From CALAMC01 sp964459465 (GTDB lineage Bacteria > Zixibacteria > MSB-5A5 > GN15 > PGXB01), in the NCBI GenBank assembly GCA_964459465.1, contig CAYWLR010000009.1:55804-119803 (forward strand): DNA of 64,000 nucleotides. Direction: 5' to 3'. This document shows, one piece after another, positions 44,301-50,639 of the stretch. The number at the start of each line of letters is the position of its first letter. Positions within the stretch are counted from its first letter, which is position 1. A model generated the notes under the pieces. That model saw only the letters and a list, made by a program, of their open reading frames with translations, had not been told where the DNA came from and did no database searches. Made by a program: the position numbers and the translations under genes.

Positions 44301-46754
44301 GAAATCGCCGGTACCGTCGCCATTATCATTGAAGTCTGAATTGATCGGGGCATCCTCGGCGCTCAAAAACAGCGGGTCGCCGTCCGGATCAGAAGCTTCA
44401 AACGTAAAATTAAGTGTCCCGCCTTCATCCACCGTCATCGGTCCGGCCTCAACCGCCACCGGCGCCCGGTTGACGTTGATAACCGTTATCTCTATCAATT
44501 CTTCATCATCAAGAATACCATCGGTTACCGAAAACGTTACCGGATATACCCCGGCCTGTGTATAATCGGGATTGAAAGTATATGTCGCCGTGCCGTCACC
44601 ATGGTCACTTAGCACTGCATTCAACAACACCGGATTGACCGAGAATGACAAATTATCACCATTACCATCAAAGGCGCTAAGTTCGATGATCAACTGGTCA
44701 CCTTCGGCGACACTTCTGTCTCCGATTGGATCCAAGACCGGCGCCACATTGCCCATGGTTACCGTAATAATGACATACTCTTCGTCAATCAAAGAACCAT
44801 CATCGGCATAGAAGCGAACCTCGTGCTGGCCGACCTGTGAGGCCTCCGGTGTGAACGAGAAAAATCCGGTTCCGTCCAGATTGTCATCGAAACTGGCATT
44901 GGCCGGGAGCTGCTCCGCGTGAAGCGTCGGGATCGTCCCGTCCGGGTCGGTCGCGCTTATCGGAAACGCCAGCATGTCTCCAACTTCAACCCCCTGCGGG
45001 CCAATCGGCGACAAAACCGGCGCCTGATTGGTATTGGTGACAGTGATGGTTATCGTTTCATCATCTTCCAGATCACTATCCGTCACCGAAAACGTAACGA
45101 CTATATCTCCCGCCTGATCATAATCAGGATTAAATGTGTATGTGGCCGTATTGTTGAAATTGTTAGCCAGATTTGCATTGGGAACCGTTGGGTCAACCGC
45201 GAAGGTTAGTTCCTCACCGTCGGGATCGGTGGCCGTAAGTTCAATTACCAGCGTGCCCCCCTCCGCTACGATTTTATCGCCGATTGCGGCCAGCTCGGGA
45301 GCCCGGTTGGTATTGGTCACGGTAATCGTGATTGTTTCGGCATCGATATTGATTCCGTCCGTAACCGAAAATTCGACCGTATAATCACCCGCTTGAGTAT
45401 AATCGGGCGTGAACTCATAGACGGCCGTGCCGTTACCGTTATCGGTCAGAGTGGCATTGGCCAAAATCGGATCAACATCAAACGCCAGATTATCACCGTC
45501 TCCATCCGTGGCCGATAGATTTATAGTTAGCATGACTCCCTCGGCTACATTCCTGTTGCCGATAGCGGCCAGAACCGGCGGTTGATTGACATCGAAAACC
45601 GTGATGGTTATCGGTTCCGAATCGGAGTCGGTACCGTCCGAGACCGAAAATGTCACCGGGTATGACCCCGCTTGAGTATAATCGGGATTAAAAGTATAGG
45701 TCGCCGAACCATTGCCATAATCCACCAGATTGGCATTGGCAATAGCCGGAGTGACTCCAAAAACAAGTCCGTCACCGTCAGCGTCAGTCGCAGTCAGGTT
45801 TATGACCAGGCTGGCGCCTTCATCTACCGATTTATTCCCGATCGCCGCCAGCACCGGAGCCCGATTGGTATTGGTGACCGTTATCGTTATCGCTTCACTG
45901 TCGGTCTCGGTTCCATCGGAAACCGAAAATGTCACCGGGTAGGAACCGGCCTGCGTAAAACTGGGATTAAATGTGTATGTCGCCGTTCTGTTGCCGTGAT
46001 TGACAAGGGTCGCATTCGGAATAGCCGGGTCAACCGAGAACGTCAGGACATCCCCGGCTTGGGGATCGGTAGCGGTAAGGTTTATGACCAGCGTCGCGCC
46101 TTCGGCCACCATCTTGTCGCCGATCGCTCCCAGTACCGGCGGGTCATTCTGCGGGGCGTTGGGGTCTATGACATTAAAGCAGAAGGCATCCCCCACCCAT
46201 TCGGCACTCTGCGCCCAAAGCCAGTCAAACGTATTATTCGGCGCATAGTTAATGGAATCAATACAAATTGTTCCCGCCTGCGCGCTGTTCATGCCTATCT
46301 GAAAACGTAGCTTGCGGGTGTCGTCCGATGCCGGCCAGCCCGATAACGAAATCGTTGTATGATTGAAAGTGTCCGGCAACGCCCCATCCATATTAAACAT
46401 GTTATATGCGTTCATGGTCGTCCAGTAAAAAGCCCCCGGAGTATACGATGGAAGCCAGCCGTTATAACCCATAACCATACTCGGCATTCCATACATGGTA
46501 CCGCCAAGATCGGTGTACGTCACATTATTACCGGTCGGACTGAAAATCCTCCAAGTGCAACTGTAACCATTAATAGTAAGACCCGAAGAATTTTGCATGT
46601 AAAAGTCAATCGTGAAATTATCGCCCATTTCCACGACGTCGGGATTGGCCCCCAACGACGTGACTTCGGCGTCAATGAAAACATTGGCCGCACCGGCACT
46701 TGTCGCAAATGCGAAAACAAGAGCCAATACGTACTTCAGAATCGTACCTCGCAT
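41391..46754 (-). CDS. Giant secreted protein with eight cadherin-like/Ig repeats and T9SS-type C-terminal domain
   Basis: A 1787-residue exported protein, start at 46754 (AAGGAG 6 bases upstream; signal peptide LKYVLALVFAFATSAGA). After a unique 170-residue head come eight tandem repeats of about 94 residues (46160 to 43905), each opening like NRAPVLAAIGNKSVDEG, with ATDADGD and YTFNPDYTQAGSYPVTFSV; the DGD and DPDGD loops suggest calcium binding as in cadherin/VCBS-type repeats. Next are a BACON/cohesin-like sandwich, a carboxypeptidase regulatory-like piece, two copies of a module shared with the downstream gene, two GWNLISW-type repeats, and the sorting domain (LSQNYPNPFNPTTNIVFSV). It is likely a long surface adhesin or matrix protein. 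It has a strong promoter and a leader of about 250 bases. Confidence 0.85.
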   Translation of the reverse strand: MRGTILKYVLALVFAFATSAGAANVFIDAEVTSLGANPDVVEMGDNFTIDFYMQNSSGLTINGYSCTWRIFSPTGNNVTYTDLGGTMYGMPSMVMGYNGWLPSYTPGAFYWTTMNAYNMFNMDGALPDTFNHTTISLSGWPASDDTRKLRFQIGMNSAQAGTICIDSINYAPNNTFDWLWAQSAEWVGDAFCFNVIDPNAPQNDPPVLGAIGDKMVAEGATLVINLTATDPQAGDVLTFSVDPAIPNATLVNHGNRTATYTFNPSFTQAGSYPVTFSVSDGTETDSEAITITVTNTNRAPVLAAIGNKSVDEGASLVINLTATDADGDGLVFGVTPAIANANLVDYGNGSATYTFNPDYTQAGSYPVTFSVSDGTDSDSEPITITVFDVNQPPVLAAIGNRNVAEGVMLTINLSATDGDGDNLAFDVDPILANATLTDNGNGTAVYEFTPDYTQAGDYTVEFSVTDGINIDAETITITVTNTNRAPELAAIGDKIVAEGGTLVIELTATDPDGEELTFAVDPTVPNANLANNFNNTATYTFNPDYDQAGDIVVTFSVTDSDLEDDETITITVTNTNQAPVLSPIGPQGVEVGDMLAFPISATDPDGTIPTLHAEQLPANASFDDNLDGTGFFSFTPEASQVGQHEVRFYADDGSLIDEEYVIITVTMGNVAPVLDPIGDRSVAEGDQLIIELSAFDGNGDNLSFSVNPVLLNAVLSDHGDGTATYTFNPDYTQAGVYPVTFSVTDGILDDEELIEITVINVNRAPVAVEAGPMTVDEGGTLNFTFEASDPDGDPLFLSAEDAPINSDFNDNGDGTGDFVFNPDFQQAGVYVIRFIATDGSLSDEIELEVTVNDVPQPPVLAAIGDQTVMEGETLVLLISATDADGGILIYAVDPELPNATFTNNHDNTYSYIFTPDMDQAGEYDVTFSVTDGIFTDEETITITVIDVVPIVIKTNPTVFDVTLTEGQSASFGLNVFEEFDRNVDFTISESVGWINIIPSSSPYYTTPMTFNININTIGLAAGDYNADISITEYSDLKQFDEVIVPVNLTVKALSTQPDSVWISAVPGIPGNDAIVPVYFKTETMLTAINLPITWNSNHLVLNAVTFDGTLMNGYDTKSVTINNASRRAMITIAPIFNGPILPGRGMMAKLHFSILETAIPSFVDIDTTTIIPGGGLTFVDEFYNMITPTFIKGTVIIGDDDAFVCGRVIDIFGNEIEGATVEFWNEFPAGALISTHTSDVNGQFACESESIFPFDAYAYKEGYYPGILEDIQINDIGFDIVLTPVDMPIGSPNWVTFYCDNNTYYNVPLPVGAVVDAYDPDGVHCGTVFVTEPGKFTLAVFGDLIYTIEDEGAEAGETIDLFINGLPAKSMGNNVWTAHGDRIEVCLDLESTEDRFITLRSGWNLISWNVDTPIDDIELVLQPIYSCIDVVLGFDKGGYTFDPALLEFSTLWEVDHMHGYWVKIKDGCGPTVNLPVTGVPVSATTPIMLNKGWNLVSYLPNESDTVTHALSSVNDNLIIALGYDGVPMTYDPDLANYYWTLQHLSPGFGYWLKMVVPDVLIYPGVGPTVYARQPFAFAKAAVMDEISTSRVWMNLYSHELVLDNEIVAAGTEVLAMTADNRVVGRAVVREGGKFGFMAVYGDDPLTEESEGLASGEMFNLVVDGVRTAETFTWSQPGAGKEVFSLSSSSGEPLVPASYSLSQNYPNPFNPTTNIVFSVPSAMHVTVEVYNILGKKVATVFDNLANAGENIVTWNGTDQSGNNVASGVYFYRMQADDYIESRKMVLMK
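43905..46165 (-). repeat. Eight tandem coding repeats of about 281 bp
   Basis: The repeat units encode 93-94 residues each and differ by substitutions and small indels, being more alike in the phrases for APVLAAIG and TFNPDYTQAG. The periodicity also opens a series of false reading frames on the plus strand. Confidence 0.85.
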
Positions 46755-47097
46755 AATACGCTCCTTCTTATGTTGTAAATAATAACGAATATCCATCTAT
46801 CCCTTATCTGGCGGTAAAAGGATAAGTCATTAAGATATCATTTAATTGTAAAGATTTTATTAGTCGCCTATGAGTAAAATACAAAGCTTATCCCTTCACA
46901 CCTATTGAAACTCCAACCTCGCTATTACTCATATTTTATGGCAGCAAAGCAAGTACCGAAGACTTTCTTCTACCCCCCACCCAAACCGCTAACCCCTTAT
47001 AGGTCAGCAACAATAGTATAATAATACGGGCCGAATTGTCAAGGTAAATAGCGCCAACAGGATAGGCAAATTATTGCATATTTGCGGCAAATCGCTG
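46755..47097. other. Intergenic region of 343 bases upstream of the giant gene
   Basis: It consists mainly of the minus-strand leader. TTACTCAT (46925-46932) and ATGAGTAA (46870-46877) are an 8-bp inverted repeat, so the leader may fold. I could not match it to a known riboswitch. No further gene is seen. Confidence 0.5.
47015..47042 (-). promoter_or_regulatory. Strong sigma-70-type promoter of the giant repeat-protein gene
   Basis: Minus strand TTGACA (47037-47042, perfect), 16 bases, TATACT (47015-47020). Transcription would begin near 47008, giving an unusually long leader of about 254 bases. Confidence 0.72.
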
Positions 47098-47493
47098 TCA
47101 TGATTCCGCTTTTTGTCTTTTGGCCATCCGCCAGAGAACAAATAAAATCAACGCCGAACCCAGCAGGTCGAAAATAATATCGACCACATCGGAATCACGA
47201 CCAGGAATGTAGCGCTGATAAAACTCATCTATTATGGCAAAAATCGAAATAAACAACAGACTTAAAAGAAAGGTGTAATTTATATGCATCCGGGATGAAA
47301 TATTGGCAAACGACCTGAATACCAAAACCGAAAATATGGCATACTCCGCAAAATGCGCGGCCTTATCCAGTCCGGGGACATTGATGGCTCCGGCATGAAG
47401 ATTCGGCATCGAAGATACTGCTATAATCAACGCCGCATATAATATGGCCGGAAGATGGTACTTCGCAAACCAAATCGCTGCATTCATATTCAT
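47098..47493 (-). CDS. VanZ-family membrane protein
   Basis: A 131-residue protein with four membrane helices (LPAILYAALIIAVSSMP, HFAEYAIFSVLVFRSF, YTFLLSLLFISIFAIID, DIIFDLLGSALILFVLW). The family hallmarks are the early SSMPNLH, the DKAAHFAEYA stretch and DEFYQRYIPGRDSDVVDI, as in VanZ of teicoplanin resistance. Most members have no tested role; a lipid- or glycan-related envelope function is suspected. Monocistronic and divergent from a GNAT gene; antibiotic resistance should not be inferred. Confidence 0.85.
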   Translation of the reverse strand: MNMNAAIWFAKYHLPAILYAALIIAVSSMPNLHAGAINVPGLDKAAHFAEYAIFSVLVFRSFANISSRMHINYTFLLSLLFISIFAIIDEFYQRYIPGRDSDVVDIIFDLLGSALILFVLWRMAKRQKAES

Positions 47494-47647
47494 TATTACG
47501 ATTCTTTACCCGTTGTTTTGAGCCAATATATACTTTAATTGTTAAGTTCAAATAACTTTATTGGAATTTAAAAATTTAATGTTATCTTGACCTTAATATT
47601 AAATAAGGCACCCCGCTTTCGGGGCGACAGCTCTATTTCGGAACATC

Positions 47648-48208
47648 ATGAACGGTGACGAATTTAAAACCTCGACTACTCCGGATCTGGTCGGCCGCCA
47701 AATTTATCTTCGCCCGGCCATCCCCGATGATTATTTAATTACGTATGCCTGGTTTCTGAAATGCGGCCCGTCCTCGCAGACCTGCCGCCCGGTTACATTA
47801 ACGACCCCGGAGGAAATGGCCGCCCGTCAGCGGATAAAAGAAAAGACGCCTGACCGCAGTGACTTCGTTATGGTCCATAAACAAAATCATAAACTTGTCG
47901 GCAAGCTGGCTTTCTTCAATCTCAACACGTTGAACCGTTCCGCCGAGCTGGGCTATATCGTCGCCCCCGAATCACAACGTCAGGGCTTTGCCCGCGAGGG
48001 CCTGATTTTACTCATATCCTATCTTTTCCGGCAACTGGACTTGAATAAGGTTTACGCCCAGACGGGGTCCTTCAATACCGCCTCGTTGTCCCTTCTGGAA
48101 TCCCTCGGATTTAAACGCGACGCCGTTATGCGCCGGCATCATTTTCATAACGGCAAAATTTACGACGATTATATCTATTCCCTTTTAAAAAGCGAATGCA
48201 ACTTTTAG
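47648..48208 (+). CDS. GNAT-family N-acetyltransferase, RimJ/RimL-like
   Basis: A 186-residue acetyl-CoA-dependent transferase. It begins GRQIYLRPAIPDDYLITYAW, has the beta-4 strand AELGYIVAPESQRQGFAREG with the acetyl-CoA pyrophosphate loop QRQGFA near residue 115, and ends with NTASLSLLESLGFKRDAVMR, the usual RimJ/RimL arrangement. The substrate (ribosomal protein N-terminus, amino-sugar or antibiotic) is not predictable. A hairpin (CCCC/GGGG) lies about 20 bases before the ATG and the Shine-Dalgarno site is weak. Confidence 0.87.
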   Translation: MNGDEFKTSTTPDLVGRQIYLRPAIPDDYLITYAWFLKCGPSSQTCRPVTLTTPEEMAARQRIKEKTPDRSDFVMVHKQNHKLVGKLAFFNLNTLNRSAELGYIVAPESQRQGFAREGLILLISYLFRQLDLNKVYAQTGSFNTASLSLLESLGFKRDAVMRRHHFHNGKIYDDYIYSLLKSECNF

Positions 48209-48309
48209 TTGTTTCCGGTGTTTATAGAATATAATCTTGAATCAAGAAGATATTGGACTGCGTATGTCCAGTATCCGTTGGCCTGGATAACCGAAATCGC
48301 GGGGGAAAA

Positions 48310-48747
48310 ATGAAAGTTCACGATCTTCTCAAAAAAAAGGCGGGCAAAATAATATCCGTTTCATCGGACCACACTATCAGGGAAGCCATGCAGTTGATCC
48401 TGACACACAAGGTCGGAGCGCTGCCGGTGATCGAAGGAAACGAACTGAAAGGCATCATCTCCGAGAGAGATATATTCCGCATCGCCTTCGATAAAGGCGA
48501 AGCCGGATTCAAAGTTCGCGTCGCTGACGTGATGACACGGGACATCGTTATCGGATTCCCCGGTGATGACGTCGAAAACGTCGGCGCCCTGATGACCAAA
48601 AACCGTTTCCGCCATCTGCCCATCATGGATAATAAAAAGCTTGTCGGAATTATTTCTATTGGCGACGTTGTCGCCGCCAACGTCGAAAAGCTGGCCGTGG
48701 AAAACCGTTACCTCAAGGATTACATTACGGGAAAATATCCGGGTTAA
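48310..48747 (+). CDS. CBS-domain pair protein
   Basis: A 145-residue protein consisting of two CBS domains: residues 1-65 (ISVSSDHTIREAMQLILTHK, GALPVIEGNELKGIISERDI) and 70-135 (VADVMTRDIVIGFPGDDVEN, HLPIMDNKKLVGIISIGDV). Such stand-alone Bateman modules bind adenosine nucleotides and may regulate a partner. I start it at the ATG at 48310 rather than a TTG 57 bases upstream, since the extra residues are unlike the family. A perfect TATAAT occurs at 48230-48235, with no good -35. Confidence 0.9.
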   Translation: MKVHDLLKKKAGKIISVSSDHTIREAMQLILTHKVGALPVIEGNELKGIISERDIFRIAFDKGEAGFKVRVADVMTRDIVIGFPGDDVENVGALMTKNRFRHLPIMDNKKLVGIISIGDVVAANVEKLAVENRYLKDYITGKYPG

Positions 48748-48841
48748 GCCGCCAATCCGGCCACCACGCTTCAGCGATTCACGACGCCGCGAACCGCGCT
48801 CTTCCGCTTCCTGACGGATGGATTTTTTATGTGCAAAAGCG

Positions 48842-48871
48842 AAGGGCTGTCACGCGTCCGGCGACAGCCCT
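48842..48871. terminator. Hairpin between convergent genes, probable terminator
   Basis: AGGGCTGTC pairs with GACAGCCCT (9 bp, loop 12). On the minus strand TTCGCTTTT follows. A second hairpin (GGATTTA/TAAATCC, 48885-48903, extended by TTCGC/GCGAA) lies next to it. Together they separate the CBS gene and the methyltransferase gene. Confidence 0.6.
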
Positions 48872-48926
48872 GCGTTTGGTTCGCGGATTTATGTCGTAAA
48901 TCCGATGCGAATCAGGAAGGACTTAT

Positions 48927-50156
48927 TTATTTCGGCAAAATGCGGTAAACCGGCTCGTCCGGCGGCCCGCTGCCCGGTGTTCGGGCCGGCTTGATGGCGG
49001 TCATGACCACCTTCATTTGCGTCACCACATTTCGGCACAATTCTATATCTCTGGCAACGTCCTCGGCTTTCCTGTTTATGTATTTTGCACTATCGACAAA
49101 TAGCTCGATCGTCTCCGGCCGCCAGTCACCCCGGTAAACCCCGTTACCCGCCGCCAGATACGTCTGCGAAAAATAATTGAACGATTTCAAAAAGAACCGC
49201 CGTACCAAAGTCGGATCCTCCCAGGCGTTATCGGAGGAACCGTACGGGACAATAAACGTTGCCCGGGCATTATTTTTGGCAATGCGATGCAATTCCTCCA
49301 TCAGCGGCAGAATTTTCGCCACTCGAGCCGGTGTCCAGAAACAATTGATTTCTTCGACCGAATCGTCCTCGAAAGGCAATCGACAACAATCGCAATTATT
49401 GAAATCCGCAGTGACATCTACTCCGTCTCCGTGGACTGTATCGATATTTACCCACCCCGGTTTGGTTTCATGAGAACAGCCGATATTCAGTTTCAACCCC
49501 TTGACTTCTGCCTTTAATGGCCGGGCTTTTTTCACGGTCAGACTTTTGGTTTTCGGAATACCCCGGTTGGTCTCGTGGTCCTTTATAATCGCGCTGAACA
49601 TATATATATGCACATTCTTCTTGCGGGCCGGGTTGAAACAGGGAATGTCCTGTATTTCCCGAACATCCATAAACGGGGCGTATCGTTGTTTAATATCCCG
49701 CTCCGGATCGGTGTACAACCGCAAATGGGCGACATCATCGAAATCCGGTACGGTCGCAATAAAATGAACCCCGGCCGGAAGATTTTTCAACAAAGCCAAA
49801 TCATCGACGTGCTCCAGCACTTCCATGCAGATGATGGCATTATAATCGACCGGAAGATAGCTTTCGGGGATATAGGCGTCGGCGACTCTGAATTCACCAT
49901 TGGGGCTGAACTGGAGCGCCTTTCTTACCGCCTCGGCGCTGAAATCGAAGCCCCGGTATGCAATACCTTTTTCGATAATCATGCGGGCCAGATACCCGGT
50001 CCCACACCCAACTTCAAGAACCCGGGGGTTTTCCAACGCCATAAGTTTTTCGAAAACCTGTTTATATAGAAAATCCCGCGTTTGCTCGTTATAGTCGCGG
50101 CTGAAAATATCGTCGTAATAGTCGGCGCCTTTCTCGGCGTGTCCGGTCACCAGCAC
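48927..50156 (-). CDS. Protein with two tandem SAM-dependent methyltransferase-like domains
   Basis: A protein of about 409 residues. The first domain (about 15-190) is a class I methyltransferase: RVLEVGCGTGYLARMI, FRVADAYIPE, AIICMEVLEHVDDLALL. After a basic linker the second domain (about 220-380) begins LKLNIGCSHETKPGWVNIDT and DVTADFNNCDCCRLPFEDDS, the pattern of a separate predicted methyltransferase group usually found with glycan genes. I place the start at GTG 50156 because GAGGAG lies 6 bases upstream; reading from further upstream would overlap the tRNA-Pro. The likely substrates are surface glycans or lipids, by family habit only. Confidence 0.78.
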   Translation of the reverse strand: MLVTGHAEKGADYYDDIFSRDYNEQTRDFLYKQVFEKLMALENPRVLEVGCGTGYLARMIIEKGIAYRGFDFSAEAVRKALQFSPNGEFRVADAYIPESYLPVDYNAIICMEVLEHVDDLALLKNLPAGVHFIATVPDFDDVAHLRLYTDPERDIKQRYAPFMDVREIQDIPCFNPARKKNVHIYMFSAIIKDHETNRGIPKTKSLTVKKARPLKAEVKGLKLNIGCSHETKPGWVNIDTVHGDGVDVTADFNNCDCCRLPFEDDSVEEINCFWTPARVAKILPLMEELHRIAKNNARATFIVPYGSSDNAWEDPTLVRRFFLKSFNYFSQTYLAAGNGVYRGDWRPETIELFVDSAKYINRKAEDVARDIELCRNVVTQMKVVMTAIKPARTPGSGPPDEPVYRILPK

Positions 50157-50243
50157 GATCTTCTCCTCTATAGTCTCTCTATAGGGAATTATCGACACTT
50201 TGTGCAAAAACTGAACAAGAGAAAATTTATGAGATGACAAAAA

Positions 50244-50318
50244 TCGGGGTGAGAGGATTCGAACCTCCGACATCTTGCTCCCAAAGCAAGCGCGCTAACC
50301 GGGCTGCGCTACACCCCG
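50244..50318 (-). tRNA. tRNA-Pro(TGG)
   Basis: Cloverleaf on the minus strand: acceptor CGGGGTG with CACCCCG, D arm TAGCGCAGCCCGGTTAGCGC, anticodon stem CTTGC/GCAAG around TTTGGGA (anticodon TGG), T arm GGAGGTTCGAATCCTC, discriminator A. CCA is not encoded. The opening CGGGG with C at position 1 is usual for tRNA-Pro. Confidence 0.97.
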
Positions 50319-50328
50319 ATTCCGCCAA

Positions 50329-50356
50329 AATATACCCCTTCTTGGACGCAAGTCAA
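50329..50356 (-). promoter_or_regulatory. Promoter of tRNA-Pro
   Basis: Minus strand TTGACT (50351-50356), 16 bases, TATATT (50329-50334), 11 bases upstream of the mature tRNA. Confidence 0.72.
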
Positions 50357-50420
50357 GCTTTAGGAAGCAATCGTCGCCCTGTCGCGTCCCGATCGTTTCC
50401 CAATTCACCCGCATTTGGAC

Positions 50421-50449
50421 TTGACATTGCGGATAAAACTGCCCATTAT
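50421..50449 (+). promoter_or_regulatory. Promoter of the candidate small RNA
   Basis: Plus strand TTGACA (50421-50426, perfect), 17 bases, CATTAT (50444-50449). No coding gene lies downstream on this strand. Confidence 0.6.
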
Positions 50450-50455
50450 TCTCTC

Positions 50456-50541
50456 TCAAGAGAGATAGGTCCTGAGGGCTGGGTATTTGGCAGTCTTTTT
50501 CTGTCCGTCTGCCGAGAGCACAATCCAGCCCTCATTTTTTT
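50456..50541 (+). ncRNA. Candidate small RNA of about 85 nucleotides
   Basis: The span begins at the start site predicted from the promoter at 50421-50449 and ends at an intrinsic terminator. TGAGGGCTGG (50473-50482) pairs perfectly with CCAGCCCTCA (50525-50534), followed by seven T residues. Inside this stem GGCAG (50489-50493) pairs with CTGCC (50509-50513), giving a stacked rod with a U-rich apical loop. The 5' end has a further small hairpin (CTCTC/GAGAG). I see none of the signatures of 6S, SRP, tmRNA or RNase P RNA, and no convincing ORF. Convergent with the DUF5916 gene, whose terminator lies 50 bases beyond. The evidence is structural only. Confidence 0.55.
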
Positions 50542-50590
50542 ATATTTCGTTTTCAAAACTAAAAAATTCCGCCATTGTTCCGACTCCAAT

Positions 50591-50616
50591 AAAAAAGCGG
50601 CCGCCTCCGGCCGCTT
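50591..50616 (-). terminator. Intrinsic terminator of the DUF5916 gene
   Basis: AAGCGGCCG and CGGCCGCTT form a perfect 9-bp stem with loop CCTC; on the minus strand TTTTTTATTGG follows. Confidence 0.9.
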
Positions 50617-50639
50617 CCTTGACAAATATAAGGACACCA

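Larger units (their letters stand above)
50319..50639. other. Intergenic region of 321 bases between tRNA-Pro and the DUF5916 gene
   Basis: It contains the tRNA promoter, the candidate small RNA with its promoter on the plus strand, and the minus-strand terminator of the DUF5916 gene, all listed separately. The long plus-strand reading frame through it is an artefact that also covers the tRNA. Confidence 0.6.

Noticed and set aside
43905..46165. CRISPR array
   Set aside because: The repeats are 281 bp long, coding and in frame; there are no short repeats with unique spacers.
45672..46310. Long plus-strand ORF of 212 codons antisense to the giant gene
   Set aside because: It is a by-product of the codon periodicity of the tandem repeats; the protein has no sensible composition and several similar frames exist over the same repeats.
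41391..46754. Cellulosome scaffoldin with cohesins
   Set aside because: Only one faintly cohesin-like sandwich is present, with no dockerin-bearing enzyme in the window apart from the EF-hand-like loops of the TonB receptor.
46755..47097. Known riboswitch (cyclic di-GMP, cobalamin, TPP) in the giant-gene leader
   Set aside because: I compared the leader with the consensus cores I know and none matched; only generic hairpin potential remains.
47098..47493. Glycopeptide resistance from the VanZ homologue
   Set aside because: VanZ-family proteins are widespread; no other van genes are present.
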